DNA from: Flavobacterium sp. KS-LB2
GTDB taxonomy: Bacteria; Bacteroidota; Bacteroidia; Flavobacteriales; Flavobacteriaceae
Assembly (NCBI RefSeq): GCF_036895565.1
Contig: NZ_CP145904.1
Span: 62,001 to 126,000, forward strand
Reading direction: 5' to 3'
DNA: 64,000 nt
The translations under genes were made by a program, and so were the position numbers. The notes under the pieces are model-generated. The model made no database searches, was not told the origin of the DNA, and saw only the letters and a program-made list of their open reading frames with translations. Shown here in pieces: positions 36,241-45,611 of the stretch (position 1 is the first letter of the stretch; the number at the start of each line of letters is the position of its first letter).

Positions 36241-36377
36241 AGTCTTAAAGTCGAAAGTCGAAAGTCGAAAGACTTTGGATTGTCAACGTAACGTTATTTA
36301 TGAGTTTTTAATCTGAAAGTATTTAAAGTTATATTGAGGTTACCTCTTTATGACTTTAGACTTTATGACTTTGGACT
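36241..36377. repeat. Palindromic AAAGTC/GACTTT spacer (sufD-four-helix gene)
   Basis: AGTCTTAAAGTCGAAAGTCG at 36241 onwards is answered by TGACTTTAGACTTTATGACT near 36351-36370. The GACTTTATGACTTTGGACT part (36359-36377) is repeated with two mismatches at 36746-36764, so near-identical direct repeats flank the four-helix gene. Confidence 0.6.
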
Positions 36378-36731
36378 CAGATATTTAATAAAACCACTTA
36401 ACAATTTTGATATTTCTGTTACTGATTCTAAAAGTTTTTCAAATTCTTCTTTAGTAATATAATCCAAATCAAATGCTAAATATAATTGAGAACGAACTTC
36501 TCCAGCGGAAGCTTTTGCAACATATAAAAAGTAAATAAACTCTTTGTCAGTATTTCTCTCAAAACCTTCAGCGATATTTGATGATATAGAAATTGAAGCC
36601 CGTCTAATTTGTCTAATGAAATCAAAGTCTTTCTTGAAATTTGTATTTTCAGTAATTAGGTAAATTCTTTTATTAAAAACTCTTGCTTTTTGCCAAGAAT
36701 TAATTTCTTCGAAAGAATTAAATTTCCCCAT
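36363..36731 (-). CDS. Four helix bundle protein (S23 / rRNA intervening-sequence family)
   Basis: The 122-aa all-helical protein opens FNSFEEINSWQKARVFNKRIYLI and contains RRASISISSNIAEGFER, the signature of the four-helix-bundle family first seen inside 23S rRNA intervening sequences. Its function is unknown; members form pentamers and travel as small cassettes. It is wedged between sufC and sufD with 19-bp direct repeats on both sides, so it looks inserted into the operon. A second, broken member lies at 59.4-59.8 kb. Confidence 0.88.
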   Translation of the reverse strand: MGKFNSFEEINSWQKARVFNKRIYLITENTNFKKDFDFIRQIRRASISISSNIAEGFERNTDKEFIYFLYVAKASAGEVRSQLYLAFDLDYITKEEFEKLLESVTEISKLLSGFIKYLSPKS

Positions 36732-36745
36732 TACTTTTTTCTTTT

Positions 36746-36776
36746 GACTTTATGACCTTCGACTTTAGACTATTTT
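36746..36776. repeat. GACTTT spacer repeat (four-helix gene-sufC)
   Basis: GACTTTATGACCTTCGACT at 36746-36764 is a direct copy (17 of 19 bases) of 36359-36377 on the other side of the four-helix gene. Confidence 0.55.
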
Positions 36777-36780
36777 AATT

Positions 36781-37533
36781 TTAAGCTTCTTGTTCTTGTT
36801 TAATCCAGTCGTATCCTTTTTCTTCTAGTTCGTGTGCTAGTTCTTTTCCTCCGGATTTTACAATTTTTCCGTTGTATAATACGTGAACGAAATCAGGAAC
36901 GATATAGTCTAATAATCTTTGGTAGTGCGTAATCACTACGATTGCATTTTTGTCACTTTTTAGTTTGTTAACACCATTTGCAACAATACGTAAGGCATCA
37001 ATATCAAGACCAGAATCGGTTTCATCAAGAATAGCCAATTTTGGTTCTAACATTGCCATTTGGAAAATTTCGTTACGTTTTTTCTCTCCACCAGAAAAAC
37101 CTTCGTTTAGCGAACGAGACAAAAATTTACGGTCGATTTCTAATAATTCTGATTTTTCACGAATCACTTTTAGCATTTCATTAGCAGGCATTTCTTCCTG
37201 ACCGTTTGCTTTGCGGGTTTCGTTGATAGCAGTTCTCATGAAGTTGGTAACTGAAACTCCTGGAATTTCCACTGGATATTGGAACGAAAGAAAAACACCT
37301 TTATGTGCTCTTTCTTCTGGCGCCAATTCTGAAAGGTCTTCTCCGTCTAAAGATATTTCACCTTCGGTTACTTCGTAGTTTTCGTTTCCTGCAATGATAG
37401 ACGCCAATGTACTTTTTCCAGCTCCGTTTGGCCCCATTATCGCGTGAATTTCTCCCGCTTTTACTTCAAGGTTAATCCCTTTTAATATTTCTTTATCCCC
37501 AATTGAGGCGTGTAAATTTTTTATTGATAACAT
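36781..37533 (-). CDS. sufC: SufC, ABC-type ATPase of the SUF scaffold
   Basis: The 250-aa protein has Walker [10 protein letters not shown] (34-42), the signature [11 protein letters not shown] and Walker [17 protein letters not shown]. The D-loop and the closing WIKQEQEA are typical. It is a soluble ABC ATPase that drives the SufBC2D complex during cluster assembly. It follows sufB by 32 bp in the same transcript. A four-helix gene then interrupts before sufD. Confidence 0.97.
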   Translation of the reverse strand: MLSIKNLHASIGDKEILKGINLEVKAGEIHAIMGPNGAGKSTLASIIAGNENYEVTEGEISLDGEDLSELAPEERAHKGVFLSFQYPVEIPGVSVTNFMRTAINETRKANGQEEMPANEMLKVIREKSELLEIDRKFLSRSLNEGFSGGEKKRNEIFQMAMLEPKLAILDETDSGLDIDALRIVANGVNKLKSDKNAIVVITHYQRLLDYIVPDFVHVLYNGKIVKSGGKELAHELEEKGYDWIKQEQEA

Positions 37534-37565
37534 AAACGTGTTGTTTTTATAAAGTCTTAAAAAGG

Positions 37566-39014
37566 TTATCCTACAGATCCCTCAAGAGAAATTTCTAATA
37601 ATTTTTGTGCTTCTACGGCGAATTCCATTGGTAACTTATTCAATACATCTTTACTGAAACCGTTTACGATTAAAGCAATAGCTTTTTCGGTTGGAATTCC
37701 ACGTTGGTTGCAATAGAAAACTTGATCTTCACCAATTTTACTTGTCGTAGCCTCATGTTCAATTTTAGCCGATGGATTTTTACTTTCGATGTAAGGGAAA
37801 GTATGCGCACCACAATTGTTTCCCATTAACAACGAGTCACATTGTGAAAAGTTTCTGGCGTTATCGGCGTTTGGTGAAATTCGTACCAAACCTCTATAAC
37901 TGTTTTGTGATCTTCCGGCAGAAATTCCTTTAGAAATAATAGTCGATTTAGTGTTTTTACCTAAATGGATCATTTTGGTTCCTGTATCGGCTTGTTGGAA
38001 ATTATTGGTAACCGCAATCGAATAAAATTCTCCTGTTGAATTGTCTCCTTTTAAAATAACGGAAGGATATTTCCAAGTTATCGCTGAACCGGTCTCTACT
38101 TGTGTCCAAGAAATTTTTGCGTTTTTCTCACAGATTCCTCTTTTGGTCACAAAATTATAAACCCCACCTTTTCCTTCTTTGTTTCCAGGATACCAGTTTT
38201 GTACGGTTGAATATTTGATTTCGGCATCGTCTAAAGCGATTAGTTCCACTACAGCAGCGTGCAATTGATTTTCATCACGACTTGGAGCAGTACAGCCTTC
38301 TAAGTAAGATACATAACTACCTTCGTCAGCAACTAATAATGTTCTTTCGAATTGTCCTGTTCCTGCCTGATTGATTCTAAAATAAGTAGAAAGTTCCATT
38401 GGGCAACGAACGCCTTTTGGAATATAACAGAAAGAACCGTCAGAGAAAACTGCTGAATTTAGTGCCGCATAAAAGTTGTCTTTTTGTGGTACAACGGTTC
38501 CTAAATATTTACGAACTAATTCTGGATGCTCTTTGATGGCTTCAGAAATACTCATGAAGATAATTCCTTTTTCGCCTAATGTTTTCTTGAATGTTGTTGC
38601 TACAGAAACCGAATCGACTACGATATCCATCGCTACATTATTCATCATTTTTTGCTCATCAACAGAAATTCCTAACTTTTTGTACATTTCTAAAAGCTCT
38701 GGATCTACATCGTCCAATGTTTTATTAGGATCTACCGTTTTAGGTGCAGAATAATAAGAAATGGCTTGAAAATCAGGTTTGGTATAATGTACATTTGCCC
38801 ATTCCGGCTCTGTCATTTGCTCCCAAGCGCGAAAAGCCTCCAGACGCCAGTCGGTCATCCATTGAGGTTCTCCTTTTTTGTGCGAAATAGCGCGAACGAT
38901 ATCTTCATTTAAACCAATAGGAAACGTTTCTGATTCTAATTCGGTGTAAAATCCGTATTCGTATTCTTTATTTTCGAGTTCGATTTTTAAATCGTCTTCT
39001 GTGTATTTTGACAT
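37566..39014 (-). CDS. sufB: SufB, iron-sulfur cluster scaffold
   Basis: This 482-aa protein is the largest Suf scaffold. It carries [44 protein letters not shown] with the cysteine that accepts persulfide, [17 protein letters not shown] and the C-terminal [20 protein letters not shown]. Together with SufC and SufD it assembles the nascent cluster. Length and start are normal. The spacer to sufA holds a long palindromic AAAGTC/GACTTT sequence. Confidence 0.97.
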   Translation of the reverse strand: MSKYTEDDLKIELENKEYEYGFYTELESETFPIGLNEDIVRAISHKKGEPQWMTDWRLEAFRAWEQMTEPEWANVHYTKPDFQAISYYSAPKTVDPNKTLDDVDPELLEMYKKLGISVDEQKMMNNVAMDIVVDSVSVATTFKKTLGEKGIIFMSISEAIKEHPELVRKYLGTVVPQKDNFYAALNSAVFSDGSFCYIPKGVRCPMELSTYFRINQAGTGQFERTLLVADEGSYVSYLEGCTAPSRDENQLHAAVVELIALDDAEIKYSTVQNWYPGNKEGKGGVYNFVTKRGICEKNAKISWTQVETGSAITWKYPSVILKGDNSTGEFYSIAVTNNFQQADTGTKMIHLGKNTKSTIISKGISAGRSQNSYRGLVRISPNADNARNFSQCDSLLMGNNCGAHTFPYIESKNPSAKIEHEATTSKIGEDQVFYCNQRGIPTEKAIALIVNGFSKDVLNKLPMEFAVEAQKLLEISLEGSVG

Positions 39015-39019
39015 ATTTT

Positions 39020-39092
39020 TTGTCTTAAAGTTTTAAAGTCTAAAGTTTTAAAGTCATTACAAGTCTTTCGACTTTATGACTTTCGACATTCG
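39020..39092. repeat. Palindromic AAAGTC/GACTTT spacer (sufB-sufA)
   Basis: CTTAAAGTTTTAAAGTCTAA is answered by GACTTTATGACTTTCGAC. It can form a long imperfect hairpin in the intercistronic mRNA, like those near sufD and sufT. Confidence 0.55.
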
Positions 39093-39093
39093 A

Positions 39094-39423
39094 CTATAAT
39101 GAAAATGATTCTCCGCAACCACATGTTCGATTGGCGTTTGGGTTATTGAAAACAAACCCTTTACCATTAATTCCTCCTGAAAATTCTAATATTGTTCCGG
39201 CTAAATAAAGGAACGATTTCTTTTCGACAGCAATAGTGATATCGTTGTCTATAAATATTTTATCGTCTTCGTTTTTTGTTTTATCAAATTTTAAATCATA
39301 AGACAATCCAGAACATCCGCCGCTTTTTACACCTACTCTTACGTAGTCGTTTGCTGCATCAAAACCATCATCTTGCATTAAATCGATGATTTTTTTTCTT
39401 GCTGTGTCAGAAACTTTTATCAT
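39094..39423 (-). CDS. sufA: A-type iron-sulfur carrier (SufA/IscA/ErpA)
   Basis: The 109-aa protein carries the three A-type ligands: Cys37 in SGGCSGLSYDL, and Cys101 and Cys103 in RTCGCGESF. It carries assembled clusters from SufBCD to target proteins. It is first in the minus-strand suf run and has a candidate promoter 31 bp upstream. SufA, IscA and ErpA cannot be told apart by sequence alone; operon position favours SufA. Confidence 0.95.
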   Translation of the reverse strand: MIKVSDTARKKIIDLMQDDGFDAANDYVRVGVKSGGCSGLSYDLKFDKTKNEDDKIFIDNDITIAVEKKSFLYLAGTILEFSGGINGKGFVFNNPNANRTCGCGESFSL

Positions 39424-39453
39424 AGCTTATATTGATTTTGTCTAAATTAAGCA

Positions 39454-39461
39454 CAAAGATA
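39454..39461 (-). promoter_or_regulatory. Candidate -7 element of the sufABCD unit
   Basis: The minus strand reads TATCTTTG, fitting TAnnTTTG, with a predicted leader of about 24 nt to the sufA ATG. No TTG is found at -33. Confidence 0.5.
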
Positions 39462-39558
39462 GTGTATAAAAAGCTTTTTCCATAATCGATAACATTTTTA
39501 TAACTAATGCAAAAATAGAAAAAAGCTATTTGCGACCAGTAAAAGTGTTTGAATTTCT

Positions 39559-39566
39559 TAACTTTG
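39559..39566 (+). promoter_or_regulatory. Candidate -7 element of the MBL-fold gene
   Basis: TAACTTTG fits TAnnTTTG, 25 bp before the ATG. A TTTG lies 26 bp upstream of it (39529-39532), slightly beyond the usual spacing. Confidence 0.5.
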
Positions 39567-39591
39567 ATTCCTCTCAAAAAAAAGAAAAAAC

Positions 39592-40452
39592 ATGAAATTA
39601 TATCCTATAGAAACCGGAAATTTTAAATTGGATGGTGGCGCAATGTTTGGTGTAGTGCCAAAAACTATTTGGAACAAAACCAATCCTGCCGATGAAAATA
39701 ACTTAATTGATATTGCAGCACGCTGTTTATTGATTGAAGACGGTAACCGATTAATTTTGATTGATACCGGAATGGGAAACAAACAGTCTGAGAAATTCTT
39801 TGGATATTATTCGCTTTGGGGAACGCATTCGATGGATAAATCGTTGGCTAAGTATGGTTTTCATCGTGATGATGTTACCGATGTTTTTATGACGCATTTG
39901 CATTTTGACCATTGTGGTGGAAGCGTACAATGGAATAAAGATAAGACGGGATACGAACCGGCTTTTAAAAATGCTAAATTCTGGTCTAACGAAAATCACT
40001 GGGAATGGGCGACAAAACCTAATGCCAGAGAGAAAGCGTCCTTTCTGGCTGAAAATATTTTGCCAATGCAGCAAAGTGGGCAATTAAATTTCATTCAAAG
40101 GCCCGAAGGTGATTTTCTTTCAACTTCAGAATTGGGTTTTGGGATCTTCTTTGCAGATGGACATACCGAAAAGCAAATGATTCCGCACATTCAATATAAG
40201 GACAAAACAATCGTTTTTTGTGCTGATTTATTGGCGACAGCCGGACACATTCCTATTCCTTATGTAATGGGATATGACACCAGACCTTTATTGACTATGC
40301 CAGAAAAAGAAAAATTCATGAATGCTGCGGCTGATAATAATTATTATTTGTTCTTGGAACATGATGCGCACAATGAAATAATAACCGTACAAAAAACCGA
40401 GAAAGGCGTTCGCTTAGCAGAAGTGTTTACTTGCGAACAAATCTTAACATAG
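39592..40452 (+). CDS. MBL-fold metallo-hydrolase
   Basis: The 286-aa protein has the metallo-beta-lactamase fold. Its metal site is HLHFDHCGG (about residues 102-110), followed by downstream ligands in FADGHTEKQMIPH, IVFCADLLATAGH and FLEHDAHNEI. No signal peptide is present, so it is cytoplasmic. The pattern is close to lactonase-like MBL hydrolases, but the substrate cannot be read from sequence. It is a single gene divergent from sufA, with a subtilisin-like lipoprotein gene 75 bp downstream. Confidence 0.88.
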   Translation: MKLYPIETGNFKLDGGAMFGVVPKTIWNKTNPADENNLIDIAARCLLIEDGNRLILIDTGMGNKQSEKFFGYYSLWGTHSMDKSLAKYGFHRDDVTDVFMTHLHFDHCGGSVQWNKDKTGYEPAFKNAKFWSNENHWEWATKPNAREKASFLAENILPMQQSGQLNFIQRPEGDFLSTSELGFGIFFADGHTEKQMIPHIQYKDKTIVFCADLLATAGHIPIPYVMGYDTRPLLTMPEKEKFMNAAADNNYYLFLEHDAHNEIITVQKTEKGVRLAEVFTCEQILT

Positions 40453-40527
40453 TGTTAATCACAACGATTTTTGTAACAAAAAAAATTATTTTAGACGAAT
40501 ATTTTAAAATTAACAAAAACATTTTCG

Positions 40528-42156
40528 ATGAATACCATTAAACCTATTTACATTTCTGCTTTTGCTTTTTTAGCATTAGTAGGGTGTGGCGCAGCAAAAC
40601 AAGTTTCAAATGCTTCTAATTCTGAGTTAGTTACCATTAGCGCACCGCTGAACATTTCAAAAAAGGCACCTATTGCTGAGAACGATTTAAAACGTTGGAG
40701 TCATTTAGATATTGTGACGGATACCATTCCTGGAATGAGTGTTGACAAGGCGTATGCTGAATTATTGAAAGGTAAAAAAGGAGTGCCAGTTATTGTTGGA
40801 ATTGTAGATTCAGGCGTAGATATTGAACACGAGGATTTGAAGTCCGTACTTTGGACTAATACAAAAGAAATTGCTGGAAACGGAATTGATGATGATAAAA
40901 ACGGATATATCGATGATATTCACGGATGGAATTTTCTTGGAGACAGTACCAAAGAGAATTTGGAATACGAAAGAATCATCAAAAATAAAAGTTTAGTTAA
41001 TGAAGCTACGTATTTAGAAGCAAAAGCATTGAATGATAAAAAAGTGGCTGATGCTATTGCAGGAAAAACACGTTCAGAGCAAATGTTAGAGACTATTGCT
41101 ACAAGTGATGCTACATTAGTGAAACATTTTGGTAAACCAGTGTACACTATTGAGGAAGTAAATGCGATTGTTTCGCAAGAACCAGCAACACAAAAAAGTA
41201 AAGCGGCTATGCAACAAATGCTTTCTTATGGATTGCCAATAGCGGAGCTAAAAGTCGCGGTACAAAACCAATTAGACGACCAAATTGCTCTTATAAACGG
41301 AGATAATCTGAAAACAGATTACCGTAAAGTGGTAGGAGATAATCCAGACGATATTACTGACACAAAATACGGGAACAACAATGTGATGGGGCCAGACAAG
41401 AACGAAATTCTTCACGGAACGCACGTTGCCGGAATTGTTGCTCAAACTAGAAACAATACACTTGGCGGAGACGGTGTTGCTAATAACGTTCAAATTCTTA
41501 CTGTTCGTGCTGTGCCAGATGGTGATGAGTATGATAAAGATATCGCATTAGGAATTCGCTATGCAGTAGACAATGGTGCGAAAGTTATCAACGGAAGTTT
41601 TGGAAAAAGTTTTTCTCCACACAAACAATGGGTTTATGATGCGATAAAATATGCGGAGAAAAAAGATGTATTAATTGTTCACGCTGCTGGAAATGATGCG
41701 AAAGATATTGATTATGCAGAGAATTTCCCTAACGATTCTGAAGATAAAGTAACCGAGTTTGCGGATAATTTAATCACAATTGGTGCTTTGAATTTTGAAT
41801 ACGGTAATAAAGTGGTGGCTCGTTTTTCTAACATTGGAAAAATTAATGTTGACGTTTTTGCTCCGGGTGTAAAAATCTACGCAACAACTCCAAACAATAC
41901 TTATAAATATTTACAAGGAACTTCAATGGCTGCACCAAATGCTGCCGGAGTTGCTGCATTAATTCGTTCGTATTACCCAAAATTATCTGCTCAACAAGTA
42001 AAACACATCTTAATGGATTCTGGTGTTGCTATTTCAACAGATGTTATTGTAGGAGGAAAAGCAGCTGATACGCGCTCTTTTACTACTTTGTCTAAATCAG
42101 GAAAAATAGTAAACGCATACAATGCTTTATTGATGGCTGAAAAAATGTCAAAATAA
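40528..42156 (+). CDS. S8 family (subtilisin-like) serine peptidase, lipoprotein
   Basis: The protein has 542 residues. The N-terminus has a lipobox (ALVGC, about 16-20), so it is lipid-anchored. The peptidase domain holds Asp94 (GIVDSGVD), His296 (HGTHVAGIV) and Ser466 (GTSMAAPNAAG). An insert of about 170 residues between Asp and His, rich in charged helix, is unusual for the family core but common in this flavobacterial group. It probably degrades proteins outside the inner membrane. It ends at a terminator overlapping the false upstream start of the next gene. Confidence 0.92.
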   Translation: MNTIKPIYISAFAFLALVGCGAAKQVSNASNSELVTISAPLNISKKAPIAENDLKRWSHLDIVTDTIPGMSVDKAYAELLKGKKGVPVIVGIVDSGVDIEHEDLKSVLWTNTKEIAGNGIDDDKNGYIDDIHGWNFLGDSTKENLEYERIIKNKSLVNEATYLEAKALNDKKVADAIAGKTRSEQMLETIATSDATLVKHFGKPVYTIEEVNAIVSQEPATQKSKAAMQQMLSYGLPIAELKVAVQNQLDDQIALINGDNLKTDYRKVVGDNPDDITDTKYGNNNVMGPDKNEILHGTHVAGIVAQTRNNTLGGDGVANNVQILTVRAVPDGDEYDKDIALGIRYAVDNGAKVINGSFGKSFSPHKQWVYDAIKYAEKKDVLIVHAAGNDAKDIDYAENFPNDSEDKVTEFADNLITIGALNFEYGNKVVARFSNIGKINVDVFAPGVKIYATTPNNTYKYLQGTSMAAPNAAGVAALIRSYYPKLSAQQVKHILMDSGVAISTDVIVGGKAADTRSFTTLSKSGKIVNAYNALLMAEKMSK

Positions 42157-42175
42157 ACACATTAAACTTAATTTT

Positions 42176-42206
42176 ATGGAAGGGCAATTTGTCCTTCCAT
42201 TTTTAT
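42176..42206 (+). terminator. Terminator of the subtilisin gene
   Basis: ATGGAAGG pairs with CCTTCCAT, and a T-rich tract follows. Its presence argues that the next gene starts at 42218 and not at the in-frame ATG at 42176. Confidence 0.7.
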
Positions 42207-42217
42207 TTCAATCAAAT

Positions 42218-44092
42218 ATGAAAAAAATAATTTTATTTTCCTTTTTCTCAATAAGTTTTGGAAGTCTTTTGGCTCAAAACACTTCGTATTGGCAACAAAA
42301 GGTCGATTATAAAATGGAGGTATCCATGGATGTAAAAACATACCAATACAAAGGAAAACAGGAATTGGTTTACACCAATAATTCTCCTGATACGTTGAGA
42401 AAAGTGTACTATCACTTATTCAATAATGCCTTTCAGCCGGGAAGCGAAATGGATGCTAGAATTCAAAGTATCAAAGATCCAGACGGCAGAATGGTCACTA
42501 AAGTAAAAGTGGGCGATAAAGAAGTCAAAGAAAGCCGAATTAAAAATTTGAAACCAAATGAAATTGGTTATTTGCGAATTTCTAATTTCAAACAGGATGG
42601 AATAGTAGCTGCTGCAAAAGAGATTGGGACTATTCTTGAAGTGACTTTGGCTCAACCTATTTTACCCAATTCAAAAACTACATTCACATTAGATTTTGAT
42701 GGTCAGGTTCCCATTCAGATTCGTCGTTCTGGAAGAAATAATGCCGAAGGCGTAGAGTTGTCAATGGCACAATGGTATCCAAAACTAGCCGAATTTGACT
42801 TTGAAGGTTGGCACGCAGATCCTTACATTGCCAGAGAATTTCATGGTGTTTGGGGGAATTTTGATGTCAAAATCACGATTGATAAAAACTACGTTTTAGG
42901 TGGAACGGGTTATTTGCAAAATAAAAATGAAATTGGTTTTGGTTACCAAGATCAAGGTGTGGTTGTATCTGTACCCAAGAAAACGAAAACATTGACTTGG
43001 CATTTTAATGCACCAATGGTTCATGATTTTACTTGGGCTGCTGATAAGGATTATATTCACGATGTGGCGAAAGGGCCTAACGGAGTCGATATTCATTTCT
43101 TGTATAAAAACAATCCAAAATATATTGAAAATTGGAAAAACCTTCAGCCCAAAACAGTACAGTTGATGGAGATTTACAACAAAACGGTTGGGGAATATCC
43201 GTACAAACAATACTCTGTAATTCAAGGTGGCGATGGCGGAATGGAATATGCCATGTGTACATTGATTTTAGGGCAAGGTACTTTTGACGGCTTGCTTGGC
43301 GTAACTGCACACGAAATGGCGCACTCTTGGTTCCAACATGTTTTGGCTTCCAATGAATCCAAACACGGTTGGATGGACGAAGGGTTTACTTCGTTCCTTG
43401 AAGATTTTGGACTAAATGAAATTGCCGATAAAAAAGTAGAAAATCCATTTAAGGGAGCGTATTCAGGATATTTTTCAATGGTAAATTCAGGTAAAGAATT
43501 ACCACAAGGTACGCATGCAGATCGTTTTGACGAAAATAGAGTATATAGCATTACATCGTATAGCAAAGGTGAACTTTTCCTAACTCAATTGATTTATCTA
43601 ATAGGAAAAGAGAATTTGATGAAAACTTTGAAAAAGTATTACAGCGATTTTAAATTCAAACACCCTACGCCAAATGATATCAAAAGATCAGCTGAGCGAA
43701 TTTCAGGTGCCAATTTAGATTGGTATTTGACAGATTGGACACAAACGACCAACACTATTGATTACGGCATCAAAGAAGTAGCAGAAAATGCAGGACAAAC
43801 CAAGGTGGTTTTAGAAAGAATTGGAAGAATGCCAATGCCAATAGATTTGACTGTGGAATATACTGATGGAACATCGGAAAGTTTTTACATTCCGTTGCGC
43901 ATGATGAGTTTCGAAAAAGAAAACCCTAATCCGGCAGTAAAAAGAACAGTACTTTCTGATTGGGCTTGGGCGTATCCAACGTTTGAATTCAACATTGCGA
44001 AACCCAAAGCTTCTATCAAGAAAATAACGATTGATTCAAGTGGATTAATGGCAGATTTGAAAAAGGAGAATAATACATACGAGATAAAATAA
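42218..44092 (+). CDS. M1 family metallopeptidase, exported
   Basis: The protein has 624 residues from ATG 42218. A signal peptide (MKKIILFSFFSISFGSLLAQ) is followed by an N-terminal beta-sandwich and a thermolysin-like domain. The zinc site is His365-Glu366-x-x-His369 (HEMAHSW) with Glu388 in DEGFTSF, a correct 18-residue gap. The family GAMEN-like motif appears as GGMEYAM. It probably trims N-terminal residues from peptides outside the cytoplasm. The start at 42176 is rejected because it lies within the preceding terminator. A small membrane-protein gene follows 10 bp on. Confidence 0.92.
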   Translation: MKKIILFSFFSISFGSLLAQNTSYWQQKVDYKMEVSMDVKTYQYKGKQELVYTNNSPDTLRKVYYHLFNNAFQPGSEMDARIQSIKDPDGRMVTKVKVGDKEVKESRIKNLKPNEIGYLRISNFKQDGIVAAAKEIGTILEVTLAQPILPNSKTTFTLDFDGQVPIQIRRSGRNNAEGVELSMAQWYPKLAEFDFEGWHADPYIAREFHGVWGNFDVKITIDKNYVLGGTGYLQNKNEIGFGYQDQGVVVSVPKKTKTLTWHFNAPMVHDFTWAADKDYIHDVAKGPNGVDIHFLYKNNPKYIENWKNLQPKTVQLMEIYNKTVGEYPYKQYSVIQGGDGGMEYAMCTLILGQGTFDGLLGVTAHEMAHSWFQHVLASNESKHGWMDEGFTSFLEDFGLNEIADKKVENPFKGAYSGYFSMVNSGKELPQGTHADRFDENRVYSITSYSKGELFLTQLIYLIGKENLMKTLKKYYSDFKFKHPTPNDIKRSAERISGANLDWYLTDWTQTTNTIDYGIKEVAENAGQTKVVLERIGRMPMPIDLTVEYTDGTSESFYIPLRMMSFEKENPNPAVKRTVLSDWAWAYPTFEFNIAKPKASIKKITIDSSGLMADLKKENNTYEIK

Positions 44093-44102
44093 TCTTTATT
44101 TT

Positions 44103-44498
44103 ATGGATATTAAGTACAATCAAACTACTGCATCAATTGAAATCAAAGATGGTTTGAAAAATCATTTTTTTATTGTGAAATTGCTTTTGATTATAACTTT
44201 TATAAATGCAGTTTTAAATTTATCCAATCCTCAGGTAGCTTTTGGATTTATGAAATTAATTTGGTTGATTATTGGCATGATTGCTGCTTTTGGGCTTCGA
44301 AATTATTTTTTTAGAAAAACGGGTTTAGATAAAATTACAGTAGATCAAATTGTGGGAATCAAAGAGCGTGTTTCATTTAATAAAATTATATATTTTATTC
44401 AGCTGAAAAATGGAAAAACAAGAGATCTTTTAGAAGTTAAATCGGAATCACAGTTTAAGGAAGTGAAAAAGCTGCTAGCAGAAATTAGCTCAAAATAA
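44103..44498 (+). CDS. Small two-helix membrane protein, hypothetical
   Basis: The 131-aa protein has two membrane helices (about 22-43 and 48-66). A C-terminal cytoplasmic part (about 70-131) is basic and contains KTGLDKITVDQIVGIKERV, resembling PH-like small domains in other membrane proteins, though no family is certain. It lies 10 bp after the M1 peptidase gene and is probably co-transcribed. A strong terminator follows directly. Confidence 0.65.
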   Translation: MDIKYNQTTASIEIKDGLKNHFFIVKLLLIITFINAVLNLSNPQVAFGFMKLIWLIIGMIAAFGLRNYFFRKTGLDKITVDQIVGIKERVSFNKIIYFIQLKNGKTRDLLEVKSESQFKEVKKLLAEISSK

Positions 44499-44535
44499 AA
44501 AAATGCCGCAAAACATAAATTTTGCGGCATTTTTT
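44497..44535. terminator. Bidirectional terminator
   Basis: AAAAAATGCCGCAAAA pairs with TTTTGCGGCATTTTTT around a 6-nt loop, between the convergent membrane-protein and threonine dehydrogenase genes. Confidence 0.9.
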
Positions 44536-44548
44536 ATGCTTAGTAGAT

Positions 44549-45487
44549 CTATTTCAAATGCTCAAGCATATCGGTAGTCATGCTTTCCAAATCAAATTTG
44601 TGTTTCCATCCCCAGTCTTTTCTGGCCTCAGCGTCATCTATACTTGCTGGCCAGCTGTCGGCTATTTTTTGACGGAAGTCCGGCTCATAAGTAATGGTAA
44701 ATTCTGGAATGTGTTTCTGGATTTCGGCAGCAATCTCCGTTGGTGTAAAGCTCATGGCCGCTAGATTGTACGACGAATGAATTTTTATTTTGTCAACTGG
44801 CGCTTGCATAATTTGGATGGTCGCAGCAATCGCATCGTCCATATACATCATCGGCATTTTAGTTTCCGAGGATAAAAAACATTCGTATGTTTTATCTGAA
44901 AGTGCTTTGTGAAAAATATCCACCGCATAATCCGTAGTTCCGCCACCAGGAGGCGATGACCAGCTGATTAAACCTGGATAACGGATGCTTCTTACATCTA
45001 CACCAAAGATGTTATGGTAGTATTCGCACCATCTTTCGCCAGCTTGTTTGCTGATTCCGTACACCGTTGATGGCTCCATAATCGTGTATTGAGGCGTTTT
45101 TTCTTTTGGAGTTGTGGGTCCAAAAACGGCAATACTCGAAGGCCAGAATATTTTTTTTATTTTTCCAGCTTTCGCCAAATTCAAAACATGAAATAAGGAA
45201 TTCATATTCAAGTCCCAAGCAAATGCAGGGTTTTTCTCGGCTGTAGCTGATAATAAAGCAGCCATTAAGTACACATCGGTGATTTGATGCAATTCTACTA
45301 AATGTTCAATTTGATTAAAATCCAACGCATTGATGACTTCAAATGGACCGGAATTCACCACATCAATATTTAGCTTTCGGATATCCGAAGCAATTACATT
45401 TTCTGTTCCGTATAGTTGTCGTAATTTTTGGGTAAGCTCCGTTCCTATTTGGCCGCAAGCGCCAATAATCAATATTTTCGTACTCAT
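44549..45487 (-). CDS. tdh: L-threonine 3-dehydrogenase, epimerase (SDR) type
   Basis: The 312-aa extended SDR has GACGQIG for NAD binding and the catalytic pair in YGISKQAGERW. RYPGLISWSSPPGGGTTDYAVDIFHKAL follows, a segment seen in the UDP-galactose-4-epimerase-like threonine dehydrogenases characterised in cold-adapted Flavobacterium. It oxidises L-threonine to 2-amino-3-ketobutyrate. The start is set at MSTKILIIGACGQ (45487); the longer frame only adds 13 atypical residues. A TATCTTTG -7 element sits 20 bp upstream. Confidence 0.9.
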   Translation of the reverse strand: MSTKILIIGACGQIGTELTQKLRQLYGTENVIASDIRKLNIDVVNSGPFEVINALDFNQIEHLVELHQITDVYLMAALLSATAEKNPAFAWDLNMNSLFHVLNLAKAGKIKKIFWPSSIAVFGPTTPKEKTPQYTIMEPSTVYGISKQAGERWCEYYHNIFGVDVRSIRYPGLISWSSPPGGGTTDYAVDIFHKALSDKTYECFLSSETKMPMMYMDDAIAATIQIMQAPVDKIKIHSSYNLAAMSFTPTEIAAEIQKHIPEFTITYEPDFRQKIADSWPASIDDAEARKDWGWKHKFDLESMTTDMLEHLK

Positions 45488-45506
45488 TTTTTTCTGTTTT
45501 GAAAAA

Positions 45507-45514
45507 CAAAGATA
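45507..45514 (-). promoter_or_regulatory. Candidate -7 element of tdh
   Basis: The minus strand reads TATCTTTG, and transcription would start about 13 nt before the ATG. No TTG is found at -33. Confidence 0.45.
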
Positions 45515-45575
45515 ACGTTTTCGCAAATAACATAATTTTGATGAAAATGATTATAAAAATCTTAAAATACGCTTT

Positions 45576-45611
45576 AAAAACATGATAAATTAAGAAATTT
45601 ATCATGTTTTT
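45576..45611. repeat. 16-bp perfect inverted repeat between divergent genes
   Basis: AAAAACATGATAAATT and AATTTATCATGTTTTT pair completely around the 4-nt loop AAGA. It has T-runs like a terminator but no gene ends near it. It lies upstream of both tdh and the lipoprotein-mfd unit. Confidence 0.6.

Noticed and set aside
42176..42217. Upstream ATG of the M1 peptidase
   Set aside because: It lies in the terminator hairpin of the subtilisin gene and would add residues before a normal signal peptide.
45576..45611. Plain terminator annotation for the 16-bp hairpin
   Set aside because: No known gene ends nearby on either strand; both flanking genes start away from it.
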